Positions 22,526 to 35,663 are shown, numbered from the stretch's first letter. The stretch: 64,000 nt of DNA from Trema orientale (GCA_002914845.1 JXTC01000050.1:566514-630513); one strand, 5' to 3'. Numbers and translations are program-made. The notes: generated by a model not told the origin, from the letters alone.

Positions 22526-23535
22526 GATGTAATCAAATTTTGTCTCTCTTAGATCAATTAGTACAGAATTAAAATTGCTAGAATTGATTAATATATTAAT
22601 TTAATTTAAATCTCAACTTGTGGAACTTTGACCTTTTCCTTTCTTTTCTGCCTCCTTAATTGGTTTGAAAATTCAGATTTCCTAGCGTCGCTTATTCATG
22701 GCCCAATATGAAATACGTCAATCCTCTAGAAGATTTTTTCTTTTTTCTTTGAAGAAGAAGAATAAGGACCTATTTGACATGGTTTTCAAAGATTTTTTGG
22801 GACCCAAAAGTTATTTTTGGGAGTATTTGGATGAATTGTTAGAAAATTTCTTTTTAATTAAAAGACTTTTTTAATGAAGCTAGTTTTTCAGGAATATCTT
22901 TTTTAACTTTTACTTCAAAAGTAAAAGTTATCCCAAATAGGTCTTGAAAAAGAATATTTATTTTACTTTGTGCCATTTTCTTTTCCTTGTTCAGTCACTG
23001 AAATCAGTGGCAATTTTTTGGTTGAGAGAAACTAATCTGAGTTAATATTTATCACCGTATAAGAAAATTACTCGGTTGTTGACTTGTTCAAGTGTTGTCC
23101 TTTAACAATAAATTGTTGGGGAAGTGTTTCCCTTCTCATATATTCATGTTTTTATTTCACTAGTTGAGACCTAAATTTTAGGAAATCACACGTAATAATA
23201 ATTATTCAATTAAATTAGGAAGAGAGGACTCAATTTTTCAATCGTTCTCATTCTTTCCTTTTCCCCAGACCCTATTTTTTAGGATTTCATTCATTATGAA
23301 TTAGTAAACATACTTATGGCATTTAAACTCAATGTTTGATAAATTTACTATTAAACGTTGGGTCATCATAAAACAGCTGTAATAGGCGCAATCGCAGCTC
23401 TTTAAATAATTTGTCTCTAGTTGTAATAATTGGGAGAGATAGGAAAAAGATAAAATATGTAACTTGTAAGCAATGTACTTACCTGATAAAATCGTTTTTG
23501 AGAGTTTATAAATGTATCGTATTTGTATAATTGTA

Positions 23536-23910
23536 GGGATATTATTATTTTTAAACCTTATATTTTGATTTTTTTTTTTTATTTATATCTTATGTTTTGG
23601 TTATTATCAACATTGACCCTTAGTTTTGAAATATGTTATAAATTTATACTATGATATTAACTTAAAGTAGTTAATTTACTAAGATACGGTTTAAAAAATT
23701 AAAAATAAACTATATAAAAACTGATCCGATAATAAGTTTATTAAACCATTTTGATAAATTAACTGCTCTAAATTGATGTCGTGGTATAAATTTGTAACAG
23801 ATTTTAAATTTAAGAATCAATATTGATAATAATCAAAATACAAATATAAACTGAACAAGTATCAAAATACAGTGATACTAACAAGTATCAAAATACAGTG
23901 ACACTATCCC
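23536..23910. mobile_element. foldback (long-TIR) Mutator-type element
   Basis: The two halves are imperfect inverted copies: the ends read GGGATA inward, followed by TATTTTGAT, GGTTATTATCAACATTGA (left) or GATTATTATCAATATTGA (right, inverse) and a matching ACAAATTTATAC-type word. Arms are about 165 bp with a small middle. A perfect 10-bp target duplication TATAATTGTA flanks it (23526-23535, 23911-23920). A single arm of the same family is at about 51564-51720. No coding sequence. Confidence 0.85.
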
Positions 23911-24248
23911 TATAATTGTATGTACCTCTAGTAAGCGTTATTTTCCCGGCTAATTTTTATTTTATATATTTTTCTTTCTTTCTTTTTATGGGGGACCCGG
24001 CTGAATTTTGTTGATTAGTACCTTAATTGCGTCTTCCTTTTTATTTTGGTTTGTAAACCAGCTACATTACTTAAAGTGACACATGGACGCGAAACCATCA
24101 ATCCCAAGTTGATGGAATTTCAAGCAAGGCCAATGAAACTGTGAACTTCAGGGAAACTCTATAAAGAATTAATAATATATATTGGATAATCATCCTATAT
24201 ATATATTTTTCTGTATATCATAAATTCTCCATTTACAAAGAAATGCGA

Positions 24249-24332
24249 ATGGCCACCAGGAAAGCTTTGGCCAAAAGCTACAGTCACTTGGAAGTTCCAA
24301 ACAGCCTCAGGAAACCTGCAAAAAGAGACTAA
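24249..24332 (+). other. isolated coding-like patch, unknown
   Basis: A patch of balanced composition in AT-rich DNA. The plus strand has a 27-aa frame beginning MATRKALAKSYSHLEVPN; the minus strand reads open through the same bases (including VAFGQSFPGGHSHFFVNG) behind a good acceptor TTTTTGCAG at about 24318-24326. It may be an exon fragment of a lost gene on the minus strand or a very small plus-strand gene. No family recognised. Confidence 0.2.
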
Positions 24333-24724
24333 TCCTCAAGACATAAAATGAAAGTATATAAATTAACTAAGAGAATCAACGCGTATTTTGATGACAATTA
24401 ATATTAGGTTCCCAAATAAGATTTTTCGTAATTCATCTATTCAATAATGTTAATATTCGAAATAAAGTAATTAAATAAACGAACCAAATCAGGATACTTA
24501 CATAATCTTATACTCAAATCACGGATTTAAAGATCATTATTGTATTTGAATATATAAATCATTGGAACGAGTAGAATAAGGATTAAATAATATTATTTAC
24601 TTTTGTAATGTTAGATTTCAATCAATTTTGACATTTAAATTTCAATTTAATAGGTATATTAGGATAAATTTCAATGTTATCAAAAATTAGCTTATCTATG
24701 AAAGATTATCAATTTTGACACTCT

Positions 24725-25125
24725 TTTAATACATGTGATGAAAAGAAGGACAACCTATAAACTATTTACAAAAATAAGACTTTTATTGTCATGTTATTTA
24801 ATGAATATTTCAGAATTTCAAAATTATATCGGTCGAAAAATGATCAGAACAACCGGGAGAGGTGGTCAAATAAGTTCGACAATGGTCGAAATTTTTCGAC
24901 CATAGTCGAGCTGAGGTGCCATTGCCGGGATCGAGATCGGGACTAGTAATGGTGGCTAAAGTAGTTAGAAGTTTATTGGAAAAATAGGGTATCCAAGCAA
25001 TTTTACATGTATGACCATGGCAATAGAGAGTTAGTTTTGAAAATATTAATGGGTGAATTCCTTTTTTATCACAAGGTTTAGTAGGCCCCTAAATGTAAAT
25101 TCTCATTATCTATCAATAAGAAATT
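24725..25125. repeat. dispersed repeat, copy with unoccupied MITE target
   Basis: Shares words with 51795-52560: TTTTCGAC, GATCGAGAT(C/T)GG, GAAAATATT.ATGG and CCCCTAAATGTAAAT. In the second copy a 195-bp MULE-MITE is inserted in the last word, and this copy shows the site before insertion. Confidence 0.65.
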
Positions 25126-25379
25126 AAAAAAATCATTATTATACTAACTCCCATAAATCAAATATCTATTCATTTGGATGATATTAGGATTTGATTAAAC
25201 TAGACTCAATCTTAAATAAGGTGATCAGAATGAAACCTTCCAAAAATGAGTTATATGGGTAAACCAATCTTTAGTGGGATACTTTACTTATTTAGGATAA
25301 TTCAAACACTTGGAAAAACGAATTGAGAAGAATTAAATTCTATCCTAATAAATATATCTTTATTATCAAAACCATTTAA

Positions 25380-25900
25380 TAGATCTCATCCACCGCCCTC
25401 TTTCTCTACCTGCATCTCCGCTCAACAAAAAATCAGCGATGTCCTGCATGGAGGCCAGAGAGGAGGTCTTCCTTTCTCCTTCTTCAGTCTCGCCTCCTCA
25501 CCCTCTTCTTCCTCTTCCTCCTTTCTTTTTTTTTTTTTCTTTTTCAGTTTTAATAAATCCAGATCTAGATTTAGCTTGTATTACCACATTTTGTGTGAAT
25601 TTTAGTCAGTACAGATCTTAAATATAAGAAATCTTCTTAGATCTCGATCTGTTTAATGGCCGGTTTTTGTTTTCTTTTTTTTTTTTTCCTACGGGCATGG
25701 ATCTCAATTGATTTTGGCCTTAATTAGTGATTCTCAATTGTTGTTGGAGAATCAGGGTCACCTGTATATTTGTTCTTAGTTGTGTTTGTAATTCATTTTT
25801 CGTCTCATTTCTTTGAGGAGTTTGAAATTGTAATCCTTATGCTTACATTGTAATTTGAAGTTTTTCTTCAATTAATGATATTCCTTTGAAGAATTCATTT
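25380..25900 (+). other. possible leader-like transcript, weak
   Basis: A CT-rich, less AT-rich block followed by ATG at 25439 (60-aa frame starting MSCMEAREEVFLSPSS), a pyrimidine tract ending in TTTTTCAG at 25546, and a trailing T-rich region that resembles a 3'UTR. The protein matches nothing recognised and half of it is low complexity. It could be a non-coding or degenerate gene. Confidence 0.2.
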
Positions 25901-28121
25901 ATATCAAAAATATATATCTATATATACTATCTGGTTGATACATTCATGATTGATTATTTACTAAAGAGAAATCCATTGCGGGAAAAACTGGTATTATGAT
26001 TCATTAAAAATGTTATGCTTAGCACATTAATGGATGTATTATTCGAGTGTGGAGATTGGAACTTAGATAAGTTATGTAAAAAAAAAATAGAAAAAGAAAA
26101 AATGTGGTTAGTTACTACAAGAGTATACTTGCAGTTACGCACAACTTAAGGATATATTTTGCTAACCATTAATTTATAACTTATCTCATTGAAAAATAAT
26201 CTGATAAAAAATTTAAACCTTTATTAATCTTGAACAACAATATTTTATAAAATTATGACATGAAAGTACAATCTTGTCGCTGAGCTACTCTCTCGTTTAA
26301 ATTGAGATTGACTCACTACTGATCACCATTTGTCTTTTTAACTATATAGTAGTGAGATGGCAAAACATTATTGAATTTCTATTTAATCCCAATGTTTCCT
26401 CCCATAAAGGGAATTACAAGTGTGAGTGAGACTTGTCCAATGATAATAGATATCAAGATAGAACCTTTTAGATTCCGACTTTCATAATCATTTCTCTGGT
26501 TCCCCGTTGTTCCCTCTTAGTCTGGGAATAGGAAAGGATTGGTAGGTAAGCTGCCGTGTGGCAAGTGTAAAGTCCTCTGAAGATTACTCGAAATCTAGAA
26601 ACTTAATACATCGTGTTCACGTATACATGCCCCACGTGCATTTGCATTCATAGTTTCTCCTAGTTATTTATCTTAGAAAAACAAGAGGAAAAACAACTCT
26701 ACTTGCCTCTTTATTCTGAAGATCACGTTTGTTTGTGTTCCTTGAATAATGTCCCATCTCTTAATTGCCTGTTAACATATGCTAAACCATTATACATTGA
26801 GAGGAACACAACGCGTGTGAACGTTAAACAAATGTGATCTTAAGGTGTATAATCTGTTGCATGTTTACTTGGTAGAAGGGAATGGAGGAGAATAAAAAAC
26901 AATGAGTGGATAAGGACCTATAGGGCTAGAATTCCTTTTCTGTGTAACTAATTGATATATTAATATATGAATGTCTTTCCATTTCTTTATTCCCTTTCTT
27001 TCCTGTTATGAATTAATACACATGCCTTAAAAATAATAATGAAATGGGAATGGTAGCATGTGTAAATGAATGCAATGAATTCGAGTTTACAAATGAATAC
27101 AACGAATTCGAGTTTATTTTGGTAAACTAGACGAAAATCAGAGGAGGATCAAAAATGAATTTTCTAAGGGTAGTTGTTACCATGACTAACAGTGGTTAAG
27201 AGGGAAAAAAAAAAAAACAATAAAAAGAACCACGAAAGATAATTTGGAAAATAATCACTAAAAAGTCATCTTATAATAAAACGATCCTATTTCCATTCAT
27301 TTTCCTTTATGTTGCCAGCTATATTCATTTTCCTTTATGTTGCCAGTTATAACAGGAGTAACGTATCAATCTTGAATCTTGCCACCCTACTTGGCCTTAC
27401 ATATTTCCCAATTTCTCAGGAAATAAAGATGTAATTATAAGTTTTTCAAAATCTTGACTAATAACTCGTCAGCGACATATTAGAAAGAAAAGAGAGTCGG
27501 AGAGAAATTTTGGGTGTAATCTCTTCGATGCCTATACGTATTGGCGAAATTTCAGGAAAAATAAATAAATAAACCACTAGGACGCCCAATTCTCTGGTCA
27601 GGCTCAGACTAACCCTAATTGCGGGCCAACTTTTCCGCTATGGGCTGCTGGTAGCCTTTTTAATGACAACTTTTACAATACTATTATTGCGAAAATAGCA
27701 TCTTTTAGGTTATGAACTTATTTTTAAAGATTACAATATCCTACCAGACACTATGACAATATATGTCGAGTCAAAACTTTGATGCTCGACAATATCCGAC
27801 ACTGTTATCGTGTACAATTTGACACCGCTTGACAATACTCAACATGTTGGACAAAAAGGTAATAAGATAATTGATCATAACCCTGCCATCATTTATCTTA
27901 TAACTTAAAATGCTAGACCTCTTACTAAAATTGCTAAATGGGATGCACTATTTTAGCAAATTTCCCTCTAAAACAAATAATAATCTACTTGTTTGTTCAC
28001 CTTTCAAGATCAAGTCTCTTGATCCCAAAATTAGTTTGTTATGTCATCAAATCTAATCGTAAAGATGTCTAACCAAAAAAGTGTAGGTGGTGCCAAAATT
28101 TTGCTACGAGGTTATGCGATA
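25901..28121. other. gene-free stretch between PP2C upstream region and ABC1K
   Basis: No gene supported. Small tandem duplications are at about 27064-27116 (unit ATGAATRCAAYGAATTCGAG) and 27296-27352 (unit CATTTTCCTTTATGTTGCCAG). The segment nearest 28121 is presumably the ABC1K 3'UTR/terminator. Confidence 0.5.
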
Positions 28122-31100
28122 TCATAGTTCAACAGAGTTGTCCCTTTTTGTCAACTCATGAAGAAATCTTGAGATACAGACCCAAGAATTTTCCGGAATT
28201 TTGCGGCTTAAATGAATTATCAGAGCTGAAATTACGTCTAATGCAAATGTATGAACCTCACGTTTCACTGCCAATCGGAGAAACATTGCCGTCCAGATCT
28301 CAGGGGCCAGCGTTACGGCTCGCCGGAGAGACTGAAACCCATTAACAACCCTCATCACCATGTCATGTCCCTGAAGAATTGAAAATCATTAAATCAGTAT
28401 AAGTAAACGGCCGAAAAAAAGCATTGAAAAGAGTACTGCCATGTGAATCATCTAATCGTTGGAAACAAGGAGGCAAGTTCTGCACGTTCATTGAATGAGA
28501 TCTCTCAATTATCTCTCACAGATTAACGTACCGGATTCCTCAAGAATTAACTTCAAGACTTAAAAGTGTAAGATTGTTTTACGTTAATTGAGAGGCTTGT
28601 AAATCAATTTTCAGGGTCGTGTTGTGATAGGATAGCTCAATAAGTTGGATGCACATAAGATGAATGGACACAAACCTCAGAATCTCTTGCGTTGACTCTG
28701 TCATTTGACATGCAACCAACAACTTCATCATCAATAAAGGCATCAGCAGCACCAATTATATCTCGTAGAAGGAAAACACGCACCCTCTGTCCCTTTCCAG
28801 ATAGAATGAACAGTAAAATATCTTCAGTGGCGGAAACAACAGAATGCATGTCAAAAGATTTCCATCCGAGAGGATTTCGTGTAGTTTCCTCCAAATTAGG
28901 GGGCTCTTCAGCAGATGCAGAAGCTTGTTCAGATATTGCTGCTACCTGAAATAAGTTATAGATGCCTGATGAATATTTGGAGGACATATAGAAGTTCGAG
29001 GATACAACTACATAAAGTTTTCCTATTGTCACAAGCGTTGAACTAGAGCAGAACTATACTTGAAAAACTGGTTTTGGAAATTCATAAATGAAAACTATTG
29101 ATCAACAAATTAAGGGAAAGTGCCTGGATGAAAAAGCATTTAACCTTTTAGCATGTGTGCAGAAGAATACAACCTAACCTCGACACTGTTGATCCATTTG
29201 GATTCTAGGGTCAACCTTGAATATATGACGCAGTCTTGAGTAGGGACCACATCATGCCTAACAATGTTGCTTATCATTATAAAAAAAGATGTTGCTTATC
29301 ACCTATGACTTCTAGAGTTCAATGAATAAGATTGGACAATAGCAGATACCGCAAAGAAACTTCAATTCAACCTTTCAGGCAGCAGGTGCATAAACTTGGA
29401 TTTACTATGAGACATGCATATATATATATATATATATATTCGTAGGGGGGTGTACATAGATTTACTCATGTTAGTTGGTATTATTTTGAGTGTGTATGAG
29501 CATCCATGTATTACTGTGCATATGTGTGCACATTACTCCACTGCATGATAGACAGCAACGAGGGAGGAAACCTACCAGGCGCTCTAGCCGGTTCCACCTT
29601 ATCGATCCATCATTACGGATTAGAAGCTCCCTCAAAATTTTCCTCATATCAGGATTTGGGTCTGCTAGAAGTCTTCCAATCACAAAAGGATATGAACTCT
29701 CAATGACTTTAAAATCAGGATCTAGAACCTTTGCAGTGCCTTCAAGGGATCCCAGTGCTCTTATTACTAGAGCATAGTCGGGCGGAAGAGAAAAGTCAAA
29801 TTCATACATAACATCATATAACTGGTTCATGATTCCCTGAGAAACAATGAAACGATAATTGAAAATGTAGGTTCATTTATTTCTCATAAGTCTCTGAAAA
29901 GGAAGGGGGTATGGCAAGGACAAAGAAGGGCAGAAAACAAGTTCATCAGAAACATAATGGGCAAATCAAATACAAGTTGGACATTAAGACATCACTGACT
30001 AAAAACTCTGATTTCACGGCCAGCAACATGATTTTAGATGATTTTAATAGAGAGGCCACAAGCACAGACCTGGAAATCTTGAGAACGTCTAGTCCCATCA
30101 CCGAATGATGCTTGCAATGCATTTGAAACAGATTGTATATCAACCCCTTCAGGAATAAATCCCAAAGAAAGAAAGTCATTTGCCAACCCCAGTGAGTCAC
30201 GATTAACAAAGTGCACAAGCTGAAAGAAATAGAAACTTATCAACAAACTCAAGTCCCCACTTTTAGCATCCGCAAAGAAGAAAGGAGGGGAACACACAAA
30301 AGACAGTATTTATATTGACAGTTCACAGAAAATTAGCGTTCTAGTGAATATCTTTTGCATTAGTATGAAGTAAATAAATGCTACAACTGTAATCTAAGGG
30401 GAAAAAGGGGAAATTGACCGTTGTTCGGAACTGTCCCAGAGTTTTTACCACTTGAATAAGTCCTACGCGGTAATGTCGAGGAATATCACCCATCATTCCG
30501 AAATCAAAATATGCAAGAGAGCCACTTGCGACAGCAACAAGATTTCCTGGATGTGGATCAGCATGGAAAAATCCTACCTCAAGCAATTGTCTCAAAGAAC
30601 AATACAATCCCTACAGAGAGAACGGAAAAAAAAAATGCTAAGCTTGACAGCCAGTACCATTACCTAATACGTTTTAATGCTTATGGCCCACACAAGCAGA
30701 AAAGAAGACATTAAACTTGCCACCACGAAGGGGTGGAGTGATTGCTGCCCAATACCTGATCAATTAGTTCCCTTCTGTTCAAACAGGCCTTCTTCAGGCC
30801 AATTTCATCTGTAAGCTTAATTCCATCAATCCATTCCATAGTAAGCACTGCCCTCCGGGTAAAGTCCCAATATATTTTTGGAACTTTAATACAATCTCCT
30901 ATTCTGTTGTTGACAGTTTTCCCTGCTGTAGCTTTCTTTTGGTCATCGGCTGCATATTAATGAATACTTATCAAGCAGAGAAAAAGAGTGATTACCATCC
31001 TAAAATTGATCTTATACAGAGAGTCCTTAGTAGCCGTGTCGGAAGAGTTAACCCCAGTGAAAGCAGAACAAGCTGCTCAGAATGCATAACCCTATAAACA

Positions 31101-34100
31101 AAATTCTTAAAACACTTTACGATCACCATGACTACTTTCTGTCCTAAAAGAGAGAAAACTTAGGAAAGTAGGCAGCCTTGAAATTCTAATGATATACTCG
31201 AGAAACATGTTGCACAGAAAGCAAAAATGCCATGCACGAAAAATGGAAAAAGATGTTCAGGCATATTGAAAACAGAAAACCATTACACATACATCTAGAA
31301 GAGATGATGCTTCCGCAATTGGTCAATTTCATCTCTATTGCTGAGTTGATTATATATTATGTTATGATGATCTGACAGGTGGCTCAAATTCAGTAGAATT
31401 TATATTGACAAGCCAACAGATAAATACACTATGACAAGCATGTAAGAACTTACCTGGGTAAAAAGCATATAAAGAAGCAAATCGCTCAGCATTTTTTGCC
31501 TCTAGGACGTAATCAATTTCATCAAACATGTGTCTTAACTGTTCATCAAGAGAAACAAAGAAACATACATGAGCATGACTCTTATAAGTCTATTTTGACC
31601 TAAGAGAAAATAGAAACGATGGACACAAATAACGCAATAGAGAAAGAAAGATAAAAATATGAGCTAACTTTGGAAGTTTGGGAGAAATGCTACTTCAAAC
31701 AAACACACATACACAAAAGATGTGCATCNAAATTCTGAACATGAATACTTTAGGACAAGAATTAAGACAATTGACAGAGGAAACTACTAAAATAGGAATT
31801 CTCTTGGAAAAAGGGTACACTACCAATCCAAAACAACTGAAGGGCGTATGACACTTATCTTGAAAAGAGGTGGAATAAAAATATGTAATTTACACTTTTT
31901 TGTTGACATTATCAATGGCATAGCACATATTGACCTCCCGCTTCAAATATTTAAGTATGGATTCACATATACATAACTAAATACATATTGAGAGAGAGAA
32001 CTTCTATTAATATAGTAAAAGAACCACTAAGGAAAACAACATACAACATACAACACAAATCGATCTACAAAGAACTAGCCCAATTCAAACTAATCAAAGA
32101 ATAGAAAAAAAAAAATGTTCTTCAAAAAAGAGACCCAGAAGGAAACCCAAAGATTAATAAACAATTATTACGGTGGTAATTTTCAGCAATTTCACCATAA
32201 CATGAACGTACTAAAGACGTAACAGGAGGCTCACCATCTCATTTACTGCAACTAATAGATCTTTGCGCGCCTTGGAAAAGCGCTTCAGTTGGCCACCAAT
32301 CATGTGAAATAACAAAGCATCAAGGGTCAATGAAAGTGACATACCAGGCCTTTGTACCTTAACAGCTACCAGCTCTCCAGAGTGCAGGTGAGCTGCAAAA
32401 CTTGAAGTAACACACGAATATTTAGCTTGTGTTTTCCCAAAAAGACAGATTCTCTGAAATTCTGGAAAGAGCAAGTATGTATCTAGTATGTCCAGAACAA
32501 AGGCATACAATATTTCGGTTCCCAGAAGTGCTCTCTAACCTTTATAGACTTGCCCTAAGGATGCTGCTGCAATTGGCTCTGGACTAATGTCAGCAAAAAT
32601 GTCCGAAATGGGAACACCTAGTTGTGTTTCTATGGATTTAATCGCAACTTGAGTTGAAAATGGAGGTATTTGATCCTGGCATAGAAGAAAAGCTTCAACA
32701 TGTAACAATAAAATATACATGAACAAAGAGAGCATATCATTTACTTGCATGCCTAAGGCACCTATGGAAGAAAGAAATCTAGCAACCTGTAACTTTGCAA
32801 GCTCCTTGCAATATACAGTTGGTAGAATATCTGGCCTGGTGCTCAGAGCCTGCCCAAGCTGTAATTTAAATGAAATTGGTTAACCATGTAATTTTTCAAT
32901 ATTGCAATTGAAAAGTTATCTAGGGATGAAAAAAACACAACTGAAAAAAAGGAAAGATACAAAATAAAAGCAATCTCGTTAATGCTTATCCCAGTATCTC
33001 CGCTTCTCTATCAGACTCGGGAGAAATATATATCTACGTATATGCATATATGTCTATACATTTATATCATGACGGTAAAAAGTTGCAACAAAGATAATGA
33101 ACATTAGTAACTAGAAGATAATTTGGCCAGGCAATTGGATGAATAACTAAGACATAAACAACAAGAAAATAATCAAGCAATGGACATTTTTCCAGGTTTT
33201 GTATTTCCAATTGAAGATAGACCAACATTTAATCTGGTAGGTGTAATTATATTGTTCTTGAAAGAGAGCATAAACATGATACTTAGCATATGCATGTAAA
33301 AGAAATACATCATTTGAACAGTTATGCATAATTCCCAACCAAGGAACCGATAAACACGGCAATAAGTAATACAAGTTTGAAACACTGGTGACAAAAATCT
33401 ATAAATATATTTACATATATATATATGGGTTTGGTTTAAATGGTTACAACAATATTTACCCATGGATGGTTACAATGGTTTAAGCCGTTAGATCTAATAT
33501 CCTACGGTGGTGATTAATTTGGTGGTTGGCCAAAAAAATTTAATGCTATTTATTACCATCAAAAAAATTTAATGCTATCATTACTTTTTTTAGTATCCAT
33601 TCATGGTCACAAAAAAATTGTAACTATTGAGAAGTCCTCCATATATAATATATATATATATACCTACATAATTGCAGTAATGCACCTAATTTTTTTACAA
33701 GATAATGACTTGCCTTGATGTAGAAAGGTCCCAACCGGATAAGAGTTTCACGAAACTGCAAAATAATTGTATAAAACTTCTCAGAATTTTAGACAGTAAA
33801 AGTTCTTCTTCACAAAAACTGAAAATAATAATCTTTTTTCCGGTAAAGAGAAAAGAAAACTGTGCAAATGATACTTTAAGGACATATTTCGTGATTACGT
33901 AGAAATCCAACTCCCAAGGGGTGGTCGAAGTGGCAAGGCGCTCTACCTTAAGACTTCTCTCAGTTAGGGAGGGTGAGGTCAAGGGTTCGAGTCCCCACGT
34001 CGTCCTTGGGAGCTCAACCGAATGGGGGTGACTCTGGGAAGTGACCTACTACGAGGATCTCATCCGCCTTTTTTTTCACCAAAAAAAAAAAAAAAGTAGA

Positions 34101-35369
34101 AATCCAGAACTCTCATAATTCTCCCATAATGGCACTTGCATATAAACATTAACTAAGTGATTCAATCACATAAGGAAAATTTATATCATATCAACCCCAT
34201 TCCACGCAAAACTACTTTTAAGCAGTCAATATGAAGTTGAAACTATGTCAATCAAGTTTTTTAAAATAGATATTTGCGTCAGCAGCGTGAAAGAAGTTAC
34301 AATTGTGTTTGATAGTAACATTTCCCAACAATCCGACAGTGAAATCGCTCAAAGTAGAAAAACACTCATATTAAACCCAAAGTAAGTGAACAAGAATTCA
34401 GAAATGTAATCAACAATATACTAGAAAAACCAAATTAAAGGAAGGGGGTCGAGGTTAATACCTTGATGGCCCGTTTTTCGATGTCTTGAATGAATAGTCG
34501 CCAAATAGTGAGCTTTACAACGTGGAATGACACAATTGCTGCTCTATACAAAGCCAAAAAGGGGCCAAAACGGTAGATAGAAGAAAAACTTTTAGAGCTA
34601 TAAGTCCCTAGAGCTTGTCCGAATTCACTCTCTAGTGATTCCTTCCTCAACTTTGCATACTCTGCAGATGGCCTTTCACCATGCACACTGGTGAAACCAG
34701 TGGAATATCTGCACCTCATACGGTCACGGGCGAATATAAATTTACAATGTACTACAAATTGATGGTGGAACAATGCCAAAATACAAATGACGAGTTTCTA
34801 ATATCCCCGGTACCCAGGATAGCAATCCACTTACGAATGCCGGAGTAACAAGTAATACGGAGACAAATTATCTGGACTCCTCCAAGCATAAATATCTTTC
34901 TGAAATCTCAATGGTACACATTTTTGCACTATTGTCTCTGTGGTGCTCTCGTGGCACAAAGCTGAAAATTAGTAAGGAGACAACATTAGAGCGATGATCC
35001 ATATGAATGAATGTCAAGACTAAATAGGGTAATGATCAACATGAGGCAGCAAAGGTATTGCTAGTAAAACAAATATATACATATGTATATTTATCTATAT
35101 GATTTGATAAACCCAATTTAGGATTTTCTAAGTTCATCATTCACATTGCCTAAAATCTACACAAAGATTCAGGTGCTAAATTTTGAAGCAGCGCAAGTGC
35201 AGGTCTTAATTTAAATTCTCTATCTGACACAAATTTAATTTAAATTTAAGAAGAAGAAAAAAAATCCGAGAAGACAGAAAATCCACGCAATATTATCGAA
35301 ATAATAAATTCACTCAATCATCAGCCTCGTAATTGGCCAGGAAAACGAAAAAGAAAAACCTAGAATATT

Positions 35370-35412
<43 letters not shown>

Positions 35413-35650
35413 ATGAAGAACATTCGAATTTTCATAAAAGGAAGTCCAAATCACTGTATATAGAAAATCATGATTAATATTATTTTTCCATGATTCAATC
35501 AGCCAAACAGAAGCCAAAATGAAAAGAGGATAAGCAAGTGAAATTGAATGGGAAAATGAAAGAGTAGAGCGGAGTACATGGGGATAGCAGTGGGACATGG
35601 CGGTGACGCTTCAGAGTGGCAAAGGCATTCCTCATCGGCGAAAAGGGCAT
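28122..35650 (-). CDS. ABC1/UbiB-family atypical kinase (ABC1K), organelle-targeted
   Basis: Predicted atypical protein kinase/ATPase of the aarF/ADCK family, which acts in plastids or mitochondria on isoprenoid-quinone metabolism (family knowledge). Minus-strand exons: 35650-35578, 34961-34835, 34708-34462, 33755-33714, 32858-32787, 32675-32540, 32392-32235, 31538-31454, 30949-30756, 30610-30449, 30219-30070, 29836-29576, 28945-28676, 28370-28122. Phases close to 742 codons (741 aa). Motifs: KLGQ (163-166), alanine-rich AAAS (223-226), VAVK Lys244, [10 protein letters not shown] (292-301), HADPHPGN (394-401), DFG (414-416). The N-terminus ([18 protein letters not shown]) is basic and hydroxylated, suiting a transit peptide; mitochondrion versus plastid is open. 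Start at 35650 is the first in-frame ATG after a stop; 35635 is the alternative. Exon 1 is the least certain part. The paralogue number was not assigned. Confidence 0.92.
31729..31729. other. ambiguous base (n)
   Basis: Single undetermined base inside ABC1K intron 7 (between exons 7 and 8); no effect on the coding sequence. Confidence 0.99.
33420..33660. mobile_element. MITE in ABC1K intron 4
   Basis: Placed between two TA-repeat runs, with inverted ends: the right end read inward gives GGAGGACTTCTCAAT.GTTACA and the left end carries AAATGGTTACAA. A minimal relative is at 9270-9330. It contains a direct repeat of AAAAAAATTTAATGCTAT. No target duplication can be resolved in the AT run. Confidence 0.55.
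33713..33714 (-). other. GC-AG donor of ABC1K intron 4
   Basis: Exon 4 ends TTCTACATCAAG and is followed by GCAAGT instead of GTAAGT. The conserved protein sequence (..FYIK/LGQALS..) requires the junction exactly here; the matching acceptor is TTTAAATTACAG at about 32859-32870. Confidence 0.85.
33910..34095 (+). mobile_element. tRNA-derived SINE 2, in ABC1K intron 3
   Basis: Plus-oriented, so antisense to the host gene. The tRNA-like head has GTGGTCGAAGTGGCAAGGC (box A region) and GGTTCGAGTCCCC (box B); the body ends in CACC and a 15-base poly-A. A perfect 11-bp target duplication GTAGAAATCCA flanks it (33899-33909, 34096-34106). It leaves both splice sites of intron 3 (34461-33756) intact. 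Confidence 0.93.
35363..35413. repeat. (AT)n(GT)n compound microsatellite
   Basis: About ten AT units followed by about eleven GT units within intron 1 of the ABC1K gene. Confidence 0.95.
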
Positions 35651-35663
35651 CGTAAAGCAGAGC

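Noticed and set aside
29490-29777. Plus-strand frames over the ABC1K exons (29490-29777, 28692-28949, 30452-30714)
   Set aside because: Antisense shadows of confirmed minus-strand exons.
33915-34010. Possible tRNA gene
   Set aside because: The A and B boxes are present but the cloverleaf is not; poly-A and target duplications identify a SINE. The same applies to the tRNA-like heads at 22.5, 48.4 and 53.5 kb.
35314-35598. Alternative ABC1K N-terminus starting [10 protein letters not shown]
   Set aside because: Its frame cannot be joined to exon 2 in phase; the frame from 35650 can.
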